In this document: in pieces, positions 1 to 8,340 of the stretch
Layout: each line of letters starts with the position of its first letter
Position numbering within the stretch: position 1 is the first letter of the stretch
NCBI RefSeq assembly: GCF_026340465.1
Contig: NZ_JAPEPC010000002.1
Coordinates: forward strand, 248,001 to 312,000
Reading direction: 5' to 3'
DNA: 64,000 nt
Source of the DNA: Streptomyces sp. NBC_01306
Lineage (GTDB): Bacteria > Actinomycetota > Actinomycetes > Streptomycetales > Streptomycetaceae
Notes under the pieces: generated by a model
The model's input: only the letters and a program-made list of their open reading frames with translations
Databases searched by the model: none
What the model was told of the DNA's origin: nothing
Position numbers and translations under genes: made by a program

Positions 1-925
1 TGACGGTGGCGTCGTCGAGGCCCGCCGAGAGCAGACCCTCGGTGACGGCGGGAAAGTCCTCGGGGCCGCCGAACCACTGCGGCCACACGGGCCATTCGGG
101 TTCGACCGGGTTGGCCGCAGCGGGCCTCCAGCGTCCGTTGCGCAGCCAGGCCACGAAGTCCTGCGACCAGTTCCGCGTGCAGTCGCTGCCGATGGCCACA
201 TGATCCGGACCGATCTCGTCGACCAGCCGCGCCACCATCGAGCAGAACTGGTCACGGGTGGTCAGCTCACCGCCCAGCACATTGGGGTAGAGGCAGCATC
301 CGATGACCCCGCCACGGTCGGCCAGGGCCCCGATGACTTCGGCCGGCTTGTTCCTGGGGTGGTCGAAGAACCACGTCGGGTTGGAGTGCGTGATGGCCAC
401 CGGCCCCGCGGATGCCTCAATGGCGTCCCGCGAGGTCCGGTTGCCCACATGCGAGAGGTCGATGAGCATCCCGACCCGGTTCATCTCGTCCACGATGTGG
501 CGGCCGAAGGCGGTCAGCCCGGAGTCGTGGGCGTCGTAGCAGGCACCGCCGACCAGGTTCTGGATGTTGTAGGTGAGCTGTCCGACGCGTACCCCGAGCC
601 GGTGGAACACCTCCACAAGACGGTAGTCGTCGCCGAAGGGCGAAGTGTTCTGGAAACCCAGCAGCACCGCCACCTTGCCTTCGGCCTTCGCGGCACGTAT
701 CTCTGCGGCTGTCCCGGCGAGCACGACCACGTCGTCGTTGTCCCTGGCCAGCTGGTACCAGTCGCCGATCGCACGGATGGTCTCGCCCGGCCCCTCCCAT
801 ACGGCGCAGGTGGCGTTCACACCGCTGACGCCGCCGGTACGGAGCTCTTCGAGCACCTTCCGGTCCCAGTTGTTGATCTCCAGGCCGTCCACGACGACCA
901 GGTCCTCATGAGCGAGCGAACTCAC
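1..925 (-). CDS. Membrane-dipeptidase-like protein (peptidase M19), 3' end outside window
   Basis: The 308 codons seen encode a zinc dipeptidase/amidohydrolase of the renal-dipeptidase (M19) family, which cleaves dipeptides or related amides. Visible family signatures are VVDGLEIN near the start, HRLGVRVGQLTYN, the metal-ligand region DLSHVGNRTSRDAIE and the conserved AITHSNP. The C-terminal part runs off the left edge, so completeness cannot be judged. The GTG start overlaps the stop of the upstream 579-aa gene (GTGA), so the two are probably translationally coupled in one operon with the aldehyde dehydrogenase. No signal peptide is seen, so it should be cytoplasmic. The operon context suggests catabolism of an amide or peptide-like compound; the substrate is unknown. 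Confidence 0.85.
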   Translation of the reverse strand, partial: MSSLAHEDLVVVDGLEINNWDRKVLEELRTGGVSGVNATCAVWEGPGETIRAIGDWYQLARDNDDVVVLAGTAAEIRAAKAEGKVAVLLGFQNTSPFGDDYRLVEVFHRLGVRVGQLTYNIQNLVGGACYDAHDSGLTAFGRHIVDEMNRVGMLIDLSHVGNRTSRDAIEASAGPVAITHSNPTWFFDHPRNKPAEVIGALADRGGVIGCCLYPNVLGGELTTRDQFCSMVARLVDEIGPDHVAIGSDCTRNWSQDFVAWLRNGRWRPAAANPVEPEWPVWPQWFGGPEDFPAVTEGLLSAGLDDATV

Positions 926-2661
926 CGTGCGTCCTTTCGGGGTTTGCGAACGAAGAACCAGTCATGGTCGGTTCCGGCCGCGATGTCGGCCACCCGCGGG
1001 GCGCCGGAGAACAGCGTGACCCGGAGCCAGTCGGTGGACTGGGGGCTGTAGTTGTCCATGCCGTACAGGGCGAGCTGGAAGCGTTGCAGGTGCAGGGGCA
1101 GAAAGTTCGCGGCGAGCAGATTGGCCCGGACTTCGGCGTAGGGAAGCCCCGCCAGCGACTGAACACGGGCGGCCGCTCCGCGGTGCCATGGGTGCGAAAG
1201 CAGGAATTCGCCGACGAGTTGACCGTCGTCCGCGCTCTCCAGGTCGCCGAGCAGCGCGGTCACCGCGCGGGCGATGTCGACCGGGTGCTCCACCTCCTCG
1301 CCCGGATCGACGCCGCGCCGGCCGCGCCGGGGTTCTTCGTTGTCCTGGGACGAGAACCAGAAGTGCGCCTGCTGGGCGGGATCACCGAAGTCGAACCGGC
1401 GCACCCAGCCGTAGCGTTCGAGCACCTCGGTCCTGAGCTCCCCGCAGGTCTGGGCGGGCGCCACCTGGAGGGTCTGGTCGCAGCGGAGCAGTGCGTCGAT
1501 GTCCGTGTCGAGGTCGTCGTAGACCTCGACGAGCACCGAGTCGACCACACCGCGCGCTTCGAGGCCGATCTCCCCGGCCGCCGTGTGCAGGGCGTGCCAG
1601 GCCCGGTCGGTCCGCTCGCCCAGGACCAGCCCGGTGGCGAGGTATCCGTCGAGCAGCTCCATCACCTTGTCGAGCCGGCCGGCCAGTTGTGGGCCGGGGA
1701 GATAGGGCGCGGTGGCCAGGGTGTCGCGTTCGCGGTAGTACTCCCGCGCCCGGTCGAGCAGCAGGCGTACCCGCTCCGTCCGCGCGTCCTGCGGTGATGT
1801 GGTCTGCTGGAGGGCGTACGCGAGCGGGAGTTCGCGCACCGCGCACCACGCGTCCAGCACCTGCGGGTGGTTGATCACGTAGGGGACCATGCCGAGCCCG
1901 GTGGCGTTGCCGAGCCCCAGGAAGCGCCGCCAGTCCCCGTCCAGTGCCACGGCGTGCGGGCTCTTCGCCGCCGCGCAGTGCTCGACCAGGTCGTAGCTGA
2001 GCTCGCGCAGCAGCCATGCGGTCAGCATCTGCGACCGGTACGGCAGCCGCAGCGGGTGGCCGGGGCGCAGCCGGCCGAAGTCGGCGAGTCCGAACTTGCC
2101 GTTGCTGTAGAAGGCCGTGCTCCGCAGCACATACGCGGCGTCGCCCAGTTCGGCCGGATCGGGCTGCCGCCCCTCGGCGAGCCGGTCCACCACGTAGTCG
2201 AAGAACCGTCTGCTGCGGTTGGCCCGCGTCCACACCAGAGTCGCGGCGTCGGCGCGGCCCGTCTCCTGCCCCGGCACCTGCGCGCGCAGTTCCGACCGCC
2301 GGGCCTCGTTCCAGGGGCCTTCGACCAGGGCCGCGGTGACGTCCCACGCCTCGGCGACGACCCTGTCCGTACGCTGCCCGTCGGGCAGCACCGTGGAGAA
2401 GGCGGCGAACCTCAGCTCATGGCCGTCGGCGTCGATCCGGTAGACGGCTTCGCCCCTGCCCTGCGCGTCGATGTCCCAGGTCTCGCGGGTCACGGTCCAG
2501 CGCTGCGCGGCGGCGGTGCGGAGGAAGGACCGCGCGAAGCTGTGCCGGGTGTGGCGGGAGGACCCCAGCTCCTCCGGATCGAGGACCTGGTCGGCCGGGC
2601 GCGCGAACTGCTGGGCCCGGCGGAGCCGTTCGGTGGGCCGCAGCCCCGGCCCGGCTGTCAC
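922..2661 (-). CDS. Unrecognised 579-aa protein in dipeptidase/aldehyde dehydrogenase operon
   Basis: I do not recognise this family. The protein is soluble, with no signal peptide or membrane segment, rich in Arg and acidic residues, and contains several conserved-looking Trp/Tyr-rich stretches (HFWFSSQDNEEPRRGRRG near residue 430; LYGMDNYSPQSTDWLRV near the C terminus). It lies between an aldehyde dehydrogenase and an M19 dipeptidase with ATGA and GTGA overlaps on both sides, so all three are almost certainly co-translated and act in one pathway. It could be a lyase or an unrecognised hydrolase of that pathway, but nothing in the sequence shows a catalytic motif I can name. Codon use matches its neighbours. 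Confidence 0.75.
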   Translation of the reverse strand: MTAGPGLRPTERLRRAQQFARPADQVLDPEELGSSRHTRHSFARSFLRTAAAQRWTVTRETWDIDAQGRGEAVYRIDADGHELRFAAFSTVLPDGQRTDRVVAEAWDVTAALVEGPWNEARRSELRAQVPGQETGRADAATLVWTRANRSRRFFDYVVDRLAEGRQPDPAELGDAAYVLRSTAFYSNGKFGLADFGRLRPGHPLRLPYRSQMLTAWLLRELSYDLVEHCAAAKSPHAVALDGDWRRFLGLGNATGLGMVPYVINHPQVLDAWCAVRELPLAYALQQTTSPQDARTERVRLLLDRAREYYRERDTLATAPYLPGPQLAGRLDKVMELLDGYLATGLVLGERTDRAWHALHTAAGEIGLEARGVVDSVLVEVYDDLDTDIDALLRCDQTLQVAPAQTCGELRTEVLERYGWVRRFDFGDPAQQAHFWFSSQDNEEPRRGRRGVDPGEEVEHPVDIARAVTALLGDLESADDGQLVGEFLLSHPWHRGAAARVQSLAGLPYAEVRANLLAANFLPLHLQRFQLALYGMDNYSPQSTDWLRVTLFSGAPRVADIAAGTDHDWFFVRKPRKDAR

Positions 2662-4151
2662 GACCGGCTCCGGGCCGGGGTGCCGGTACGCAGGTACGCC
2701 GTCTTGGACCAGGTGAAGAACTCCGCGCCGCTGTCACCGTTCTGCTCGCGGGGCGCCGGGAAGGAGGAGTCCTTGAGTCCGCCGAACGGCGCGTGCAGCT
2801 CCGATCCGGTGGTGGGCGCGTTCGCCTTCACCAGCCCGGCGTCGAGCTCTTCGACGCAGCGCCGTACGGCCCGCTCGTCGCAGGTGAACACGGCTGCCGT
2901 GAGGCCGAACCGGGTCCCGTTCGCGATCCGGATCGCCTCGTCCAGATCAGCTGCGCGCACCAGGGTGGTGACCGGGCCGAATACCTCCTCGTGGCAGATC
3001 GTCAGGCCGGGGTGTCCGGCGAGCAGGGTGGGAGCGTAGAAGCAGTCTGCGTCGGTGCCGGGACCGGCACCGGCGCGCGCCAGCACCTGGGCGCCTTCGG
3101 ACAGGGCCTGCTCGACCGCCGCTTCGACCTCCTGCCGTGCCCGGACGGAGACCAGCGGGCCGATGCCCACACCGTCGTCCAGGCCGTCGCCGACGACCAG
3201 GGCCTCGATCCGGTGCTTCAGTTCGGGCAGCAGGGCGTCGTACGCCTCTCCGACGGCGATGATCCGGCGGGTGCCGGTGCACTTCTGGCCGGTGGATCCC
3301 ATCGCGCCCGCCACCAGGTCCGCGGCGGCCACGGCCGGGTCGGCGTCGGGCAGCACGATGGCCGCGTTGTGCCCGCCCAGTTCCATCTGGACCTTGGCCC
3401 CGCGTGGGACCGCTGCCGCCTGGATGGACCGGCCGACCGCCACCGAACCGGTGAAGGTCACCCCCGCGACCTCTTCGCGGGCCACCAGCGCCGCGCCGAC
3501 GCTGCCGGGCGCGAGGAGGAGGCCGAGCACGCCCGCGGGCACTCCCGCGTCCGCCAGCACCTGGGCGAAGGCGGCTGCCACGGCGACGGTGTCGCTGGCC
3601 GGCTTCCAGATGACCGCGTTGCCCCACAGCAGGGCGGGAGCGATCTTCCACGCCGGGATCTGCAGAGGGAAGTTCCACGGCGTGATCGCCGCGACGGTGC
3701 CGAGGGGGCGCCTGAGGGTGCGGATGACCTCGTCGGGATGGCCCGACGGGTAGGTGGCGCCGTCCGCCGCGCGGGCCCGGGAGGCGTGGTAGTGGAGGGT
3801 CTCGACCGAGGCGCCGACCTCGGCGCGCGACTCCGGGAGCGTCTTGCCCTCCTCCCGCGTCATCAGCAGCGCGATCTCCTCGGCCCGGTCCGCGAGCAGC
3901 CCGGCCGCCCGGCGCAGGACCAGGCCGCGCTGGATCAGCCCCTGCGCCGACCAGTCCGGCTGGGCCTCCTGGGCGGCGGTGACCGCCCGGTCCAGGAGCT
4001 TCTCACCGGCTGTCCGGTAGACGGCGACGGCACGGTCCGGGTGGGCGGGGTCGAGGCTGCGGGCCTCGGCCCCCTCACCGTCCACCCACTCCCCCGCGAT
4101 GAGGTGCCGCAGCTCCGTCGGTCGGTCAGGGGTGTTCGCAATGTCCGGCAC
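2658..4151 (-). CDS. NAD(P)-dependent aldehyde dehydrogenase
   Basis: A 497-aa cytoplasmic ALDH-superfamily enzyme oxidising an aldehyde to the acid. All core motifs are present: ITPWNFPLQIPAWKIAPAL (active-site entrance Asn), the cofactor stretch FTGSVAVGRSI, the general-base motif MELGGHN, the catalytic Cys in GQKCTGTRR and the late EEVFGPV motif. Length is typical. The arrangement resembles semialdehyde dehydrogenases of sugar-acid and amino-acid catabolism, but the substrate cannot be fixed from sequence. It is the first gene of the minus-strand operon with the 579-aa protein and the M19 dipeptidase, and diverges from a LysR regulator gene that probably controls it. Confidence 0.93.
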   Translation of the reverse strand: MPDIANTPDRPTELRHLIAGEWVDGEGAEARSLDPAHPDRAVAVYRTAGEKLLDRAVTAAQEAQPDWSAQGLIQRGLVLRRAAGLLADRAEEIALLMTREEGKTLPESRAEVGASVETLHYHASRARAADGATYPSGHPDEVIRTLRRPLGTVAAITPWNFPLQIPAWKIAPALLWGNAVIWKPASDTVAVAAAFAQVLADAGVPAGVLGLLLAPGSVGAALVAREEVAGVTFTGSVAVGRSIQAAAVPRGAKVQMELGGHNAAIVLPDADPAVAAADLVAGAMGSTGQKCTGTRRIIAVGEAYDALLPELKHRIEALVVGDGLDDGVGIGPLVSVRARQEVEAAVEQALSEGAQVLARAGAGPGTDADCFYAPTLLAGHPGLTICHEEVFGPVTTLVRAADLDEAIRIANGTRFGLTAAVFTCDERAVRRCVEELDAGLVKANAPTTGSELHAPFGGLKDSSFPAPREQNGDSGAEFFTWSKTAYLRTGTPARSRS

Positions 4152-4262
4152 AGCGGCGCTCCTCGGTGTTCGACTGCGGCTTCGCGTTAAACGTTAAGCA
4201 GTCGCCGGACACGAGAGAAGTATCTATTGTCATTGAATTAATAAGCTGCAAGTATCAATCGC
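4152..4262. promoter_or_regulatory. Divergent LysR/aldehyde dehydrogenase promoter region
   Basis: This 111-bp gap is clearly more AT-rich than its surroundings (about 4186-4260), with CGTTAAACGTTAAGC near 4184 and an A/T-rich run around 4225-4258. It separates the minus-strand ALDH operon from the plus-strand LysR gene. That is the classic layout for LysR autoregulation and divergent activation. The TTAAACGTTAA repeat is a candidate part of the operator; this is inference. Confidence 0.5.
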
Positions 4263-5156
4263 ATGGAGCTCCGCCAACTCCGGTACTTCATTGCCGTCGC
4301 CACGGAAATGAACTTCCGCCGTGCTGCCGAGCGGCTGCATCTAGCGCAGCCCGCTCTGAGCCAGCAGATCAGCAAGTTCGAGAAGGAACTGCGGACGCCG
4401 CTGTTCCGCCGGACGACCCGCAGTGTGGAGCTGACCGAGGCCGGCCGCGTACTGCTGGCCCAGGGGCGCCGGGTGCTGGCCGAGGCCGACCACGCGCTGT
4501 CCGCCGTCGGACACGCCGCGCACGGCGACATCGGCCTGCTGCGGATCGGCTTCGTCAGCTCGGCCGCGCTGAGCATCGTTCCGCGCAGCGTGCTGGCCAT
4601 GCAGCAGTCCTGGCCGGGTCTCCACCTCGAACTGGCCGAAGCCACCACCGACGCGCAGCTGGAGTCGATCAGCGAGGGGCGCCTCGACGTCGGGATCGCC
4701 CGCGAGGTGGATACGGCGGCCGGGCTGGTCGTCCGGCGCATCCACCGCGAACGGCTGATCGTCGCCGTCCACGAGTCCCACCGGCTCGCCGGCCGGAGCG
4801 CCGTCGAGCTGGCCGACCTGGCGGGAGAGCGCTTCCTCACCTTTCCCCGGCACCAGGTGTCACGGCTGTACGACCACATCGCGGCGCTGTGCCACCACGC
4901 CGGGCTGCGGCTCGAGGCCGCGCAGGAAGCAGTGCAGTTCCCCACCCTGCTCGGTCTCGTCGCCGCCAACACGGGGGTGACGATCGTTCCGGACTGTCTG
5001 CGCGTGCTCCGGCTCCCGGCCCTGCGGTACGTGCCGTTGACGGACCCGCCCGCGTACTCCACGGTCTCCGCGGTCTGCCGCGCGGACCGACAGGACGCCC
5101 CGTCGGTGCGCAACTTCCTTGCCACGGTGGCGAGTCTGCCGTTCGGCGACACCTGA
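4263..5156 (+). CDS. LysR-family transcriptional regulator
   Basis: A 297-aa LysR-type regulator. The N-terminal winged HTH is textbook: MELRQLRYFIAVATEMNFRR, then RLHLAQPALSQQISKFEKEL and FRRTTRSVELTEAGRVLL. It is followed by a periplasmic-binding-protein-like effector domain (residues about 90-295). Length is normal. It is transcribed away from the aldehyde dehydrogenase operon, so it most likely controls that operon in response to a pathway metabolite. A 20-bp unit is duplicated in tandem across its stop codon. Confidence 0.93.
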   Translation: MELRQLRYFIAVATEMNFRRAAERLHLAQPALSQQISKFEKELRTPLFRRTTRSVELTEAGRVLLAQGRRVLAEADHALSAVGHAAHGDIGLLRIGFVSSAALSIVPRSVLAMQQSWPGLHLELAEATTDAQLESISEGRLDVGIAREVDTAAGLVVRRIHRERLIVAVHESHRLAGRSAVELADLAGERFLTFPRHQVSRLYDHIAALCHHAGLRLEAAQEAVQFPTLLGLVAANTGVTIVPDCLRVLRLPALRYVPLTDPPAYSTVSAVCRADRQDAPSVRNFLATVASLPFGDT

Positions 5157-5180
5157 CCTGTTTCGGCGACACCTGACCTG
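5141..5180. repeat. 20-bp tandem duplication across a stop codon
   Basis: Two adjacent copies of TTCGGCGACACCTGACCTG (plus one leading base that differs, G/T) occupy 5141-5160 and 5161-5180. The first copy contains the last codons and TGA of the LysR gene, so the second is an untranslated echo of the C terminus. This looks like a recent slippage duplication. Confidence 0.85.
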
Positions 5181-5252
5181 TGGTGACGTTCCACTCGACC
5201 GTACGGTCCTGACGACGCCGAGCGGCGCACGTCCTCCGGGCCGTGGAGTCCG

Positions 5253-6758
5253 TCAGGCGTCCGCCACCCAGCTGCCGTGGAAGCCGAGCGGCACCCGGCC
5301 CGGCAGATGGATACGGGCCAGCGGGTGACCTGTGAAGTCCTGCGCCGAGAGGATCACCAGGTCGGTGGCCCCGCGCTCCGGGTCGTTCACATAGGCCACG
5401 ACGTACCCGTCGTCCTCGTCCCGTGCGCCCCGGCGCGGCACGAACACCGGTTCGCCGGCAGCCGCGCCCTTCGGGAAGCGGTGCACCTGCGTGCTGCCGC
5501 GCAGCATGTCGTGCTTCAGGACGCAGTTGGTGAACGTGTCATCCGGCGCGGCCCCGTCGACCGTCTCGTACGCGACCCACATCTCGGCGGCGCTGGCCGT
5601 GTAGGCGAAGCGGTGCCGTCGGGACACCAGCGATTCGTTGATCCGGGGGAACTCCTGCGGCCGGTCGTCCAGCCTGGTTGAGGCGGCGCGGCCGGTGCTG
5701 AGGTCGATCGTCCACCGGTCGAGCGTCGGCGTTCCGTTCGTGGAGGGTCCGCCGTTGCCCCGGCCGGCCGCGTAGAACGGGGCGGGCATGGAGGTGAACT
5801 CCACCACCACGCTGTCGCCCTGGTCGTAGGCGTTCAGCGTGTGCGCGTAGTAGAACGGGTCGACCTCGAACCACCGGGTGGCACCGCCCGTCCGCGGCAT
5901 CACCCCGACCCGCATCGGGTGCTTGTCGTTCCAGATGTAGGGCACAGCCGCGCCCGCCTGGGCGGCCGCCATGTCGAACGTGACCGGTACGTCCACGATC
6001 ACCACGTACTTCTGAGTGAGCGCGAAGTCGTGCATCATCGGCGCGCCGGCGACCGGGATCCTGGTGGACCGCGCCACCCGGCCGGTCCGGTCGATCATGA
6101 TGTGCCGTACGTGGTCCCACGTCGGGTAGTACGCCACGGCGTGCAGCTCGTCGGCCGCCGGATCGTACTTCGTGTGCGCGGTGAACGCGCCCTCCAGCGT
6201 GGAGCGGAAGTCGTACGGGCGCACCGTGTTCAGCTCGCCGTCCATCTCGTACGGCAGCGGTCCGCTCTCCTGGAGCGCCAGGATGCGTCCCTTGTACGGG
6301 ATGACGTGCGTGTTGGCGGCGAAGTCGTCGGGCGGGACCTCACCCGGGTACTTCTCCCCCAGCTTCTTCGCCACCTGCGAGGAGCGCACCCACCGGTTGC
6401 GGTACCACTCGGCCCGCCCGTCGCGCAGCCGCACTCCGTGGATCATGCCGTCGCCCAGCATCCAGTGGTGTGCCCGCGGGTCCTCGATGCCGAGCGCGTT
6501 CGGCCCGGTGCGCAGGAAGCGGCCGTCGAGGTCGCGCGGCACCCGGCCGGTCACCTTCAGGTCGAACTCGGTCAGTTCCTCGGTGACCGGCGCGAACGCC
6601 CCCTCCAGGAAGGGGAACGACGTCGCGCCCTCTCCGGGGCCCGTCCCCGCGGCCGCCGCCGACGAGACGCAGGGGCCGAGCCCCAGGCCCCCGACCACGC
6701 TCCCCGCCGCCGTGAGCGCCGCACCCTGCAGAATCCTCCGCCGCGTATGACTGGCCAT
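5253..6758 (-). CDS. Tat-exported carotenoid oxygenase family protein
   Basis: A 501-aa member of the carotenoid cleavage dioxygenase (RPE65/NinaB) family, non-heme iron enzymes that oxidatively cleave carotenoids, stilbenes or lignin-derived aromatics. Signatures are GRFLRTGPNAL, HHWMLGDGMIHGVRL, HDFALTQKYVVI and the C-terminal PLGFHGSWV; the four iron His appear to lie in the HWMLGDG, AHTKYDP, MHDFALT and GFHG stretches. The N terminus is a twin-arginine signal (SHTRRRILQGAAL followed by an Ala/Gly-rich hydrophobic run), predicting export. I chose the ATG at 6758 because GGGGGAG lies just upstream; an in-frame ATG 18 bp earlier would place that site inside the gene. It is a single-gene unit. 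Confidence 0.88.
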   Translation of the reverse strand: MASHTRRRILQGAALTAAGSVVGGLGLGPCVSSAAAAGTGPGEGATSFPFLEGAFAPVTEELTEFDLKVTGRVPRDLDGRFLRTGPNALGIEDPRAHHWMLGDGMIHGVRLRDGRAEWYRNRWVRSSQVAKKLGEKYPGEVPPDDFAANTHVIPYKGRILALQESGPLPYEMDGELNTVRPYDFRSTLEGAFTAHTKYDPAADELHAVAYYPTWDHVRHIMIDRTGRVARSTRIPVAGAPMMHDFALTQKYVVIVDVPVTFDMAAAQAGAAVPYIWNDKHPMRVGVMPRTGGATRWFEVDPFYYAHTLNAYDQGDSVVVEFTSMPAPFYAAGRGNGGPSTNGTPTLDRWTIDLSTGRAASTRLDDRPQEFPRINESLVSRRHRFAYTASAAEMWVAYETVDGAAPDDTFTNCVLKHDMLRGSTQVHRFPKGAAAGEPVFVPRRGARDEDDGYVVAYVNDPERGATDLVILSAQDFTGHPLARIHLPGRVPLGFHGSWVADA

Positions 6759-7051
6759 CCGGCTCTCCCCCTTCATCGTCGCCGTCCGGCAGTGGTCTGC
6801 CGGACCGGTCGTCGGTCACAAGGGAGATCCTGCTCCGGAAGACGCCGCGGGACAGGAGCCCTGGACCCCGGATCGGGGGTGGTGCCGGCACCACCCCCGA
6901 TCCGGGCGCCGCCCCACCCGGTTCGCCGGTGCCCCGCCGAACGCGACGATCTGCTCGTCCATGTGGTGGCCTCAGCAAGCTGTGTTGGACATGCCGATGG
7001 ATCAAGTTCACTATCGTTCCTGAAGCGTTGAGAGCCGAGGGAGAGATTCCG
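6759..7051. promoter_or_regulatory. Divergent intergenic region with large palindrome
   Basis: About 290 bp without a gene lie between the carotenoid oxygenase (minus) and the DUF574 methyltransferase (plus). The region contains a perfect 40-bp palindrome (listed separately) and, near 6998-7050, a more AT-rich stretch (AAGTTCACTATCGTTCCTGAAG) followed by the ribosome site of the methyltransferase. Promoters for both genes must lie here. I see no further coding potential. Confidence 0.5.
6867..6906. repeat. Perfect 40-bp palindrome
   Basis: Two 20-bp arms meet without a loop: CCCGGATCGGGGGTGGTGCC at 6867-6886 is followed by its exact reverse complement at 6887-6906. It sits between two divergent genes, so it is not in the normal position for a terminator. 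It may be an operator, a cruciform or the scar of a lost gene. Confidence 0.9.
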
Positions 7052-7900
7052 TTGTCGTCACCGGATGAGTGGATGAGCAGTACGGGCGCGCGTGGGCCGA
7101 TCGACTTGCGTACCGACAGGGCCCATCCAGCCCGTATCTACGATGTCTTCCTGGGCGGCAAGACGAACTACCCCGCCGACCGGGCCATGGCCGCGACGGT
7201 GGTGGAGAAGATGCCGTCGGCGCAGCTGGCAGCGCGGACCAACAGGGAGTTCGTCCTGCGTGCCGTGCGATACCTCGCCGGCGAGGCGGGCATCCGGCAG
7301 TTCCTCGACATCGGCACCGGCATACCGACGTCGCCCAACCTGCACGAGGTCGCGCAGGAGACAGCACCGGAATCCCGGGTCGTGTACACCGACAACGATC
7401 CGATCGTCCTCGCCCACTCGCGGGCGCTGCACGTCAGCAGCTCGGCAGGCCGCACCGCTTACATCCAGGCCGACTTCACCGACCCGGACAGCATTCTCAC
7501 GTCCGCGCGCAGCACGCTCGACCTCGGGCAGCCGGTCGCCCTGACGATGGGTCTGCTGCTGCACTGGATAGACCGGAAGAAGCAGCCGCATGCTGTCGTC
7601 AGGCGCCTGATGGACGCGCTGCCCGTCGGTAGTTGTCTGCTGATATCGGTGTTCGCACGGGAGCTCGCGGGGGGTTCCGCCACTCTGGAGGATGATTTCG
7701 CGGCTGAGGGCACGTCCCTCCGGCCCTTCACCCGGGACGAGACGCTGCGGTTCTTCGACGGCACCGACCTGCTCGATCCAGGTCTGGTCGCGCCCTACCA
7801 GTGGCGGCCCGACACGGGCGCCCAGGAGATCGGCAGCCCGGACGCCGGGCCCGACGCCTCAGCGACCCCGATCTGGGCGGGGCTCGGAGTGAAGCGGTAG
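7052..7900 (+). CDS. SAM-dependent methyltransferase, DUF574 family
   Basis: A 282-aa protein of the actinobacterial S-adenosylmethionine methyltransferase family DUF574 (Methyltransf_19). The diagnostic N terminus IDLRTDRAHPARIYDVFLGG is followed by NYPADRAMA, the SAM-binding motif FLDIGTGIPTSPNLHEVAQ and the acidic loop VVYTDNDPIVLAHS. I prefer the TTG start at 7052, preceded at 8 nt by GGGAG; an ATG at 7073 is the alternative. These proteins are very numerous in Streptomyces and mostly of unknown substrate. It is monocistronic and has no clear link to the biosynthetic genes. Confidence 0.88.
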   Translation: MSSPDEWMSSTGARGPIDLRTDRAHPARIYDVFLGGKTNYPADRAMAATVVEKMPSAQLAARTNREFVLRAVRYLAGEAGIRQFLDIGTGIPTSPNLHEVAQETAPESRVVYTDNDPIVLAHSRALHVSSSAGRTAYIQADFTDPDSILTSARSTLDLGQPVALTMGLLLHWIDRKKQPHAVVRRLMDALPVGSCLLISVFARELAGGSATLEDDFAAEGTSLRPFTRDETLRFFDGTDLLDPGLVAPYQWRPDTGAQEIGSPDAGPDASATPIWAGLGVKR

Positions 7901-8110
7901 GTGCCGGCGACGCACCGAAGTACCGCAGGGTGCCGCGGTTCATCCCCGCCCAGGACCTCGACCGGCTGATGCCCGCCATCGACGCGATCGCCTGCCCGTT
8001 CCAGCGGGCCGCCCTGCTGGTGGCCCGCTGGTCCGGAGCCCGCACACCGAGATCCAGCGCCTGCCGCTGGACTGCCTGGGCCGCTATTGCGACGGCACCG
8101 CGCGGCGGTC
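7901..8110 (+). pseudogene. Frameshifted tyrosine-recombinase (integrase) remnant
   Basis: Translation from about 7903 gives RRVPRFIPAQDLDRLMPAI and then CPFQRAALLVARWSGA, the pattern of the central part of actinobacterial site-specific integrases. The reading then continues only in another frame (from about 8043: HTEIQRLPLDCLGRYCDGTA), so a frameshift at about 8036-8043 has broken it. Both ends are missing: no start codon or N-terminal domain, and no R-H-R-Y catalytic region. It lies at the boundary between housekeeping-like genes and the biosynthetic locus and probably records a past integration or rearrangement. Confidence 0.6.
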
Positions 8111-8340
8111 GGTGATCTCGGGCAGGCCCTGCGGTTGCTGCGCGCCGTGCGCCGCGGCCCGCACACCACCGGTGGGCCGGCGCACGCCTGGGAAGTGTCC
8201 CCCGTTATCTTTCGCGGTCCTGCACTGGGGCCGCCGGCCTCCGGGCCCGGTATGGCTGTGTCCCCTCTGTCGAACGGATGCCCTGGGGGTGCCGTGTCCC
8301 CGAATTCGGGGGATGCACTCCGGACGGGACCTCGCCGACC

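Noticed and set aside
2793..4190. Long plus-strand frame opposite the aldehyde dehydrogenase
   Set aside because: All ALDH motifs are on the minus strand; the plus frame gives low-complexity Arg/Gly-rich sequence.
6759..6776. Earlier ATG of the carotenoid oxygenase
   Set aside because: The GGGGGAG ribosome site would then lie inside the coding sequence; the ATG at 6758 is correctly spaced from it.
8111..8340. A small gene between the integrase remnant and the MFS gene
   Set aside because: Open frames exist in several phases but none has a ribosome site or recognisable sequence; it looks like decayed DNA.
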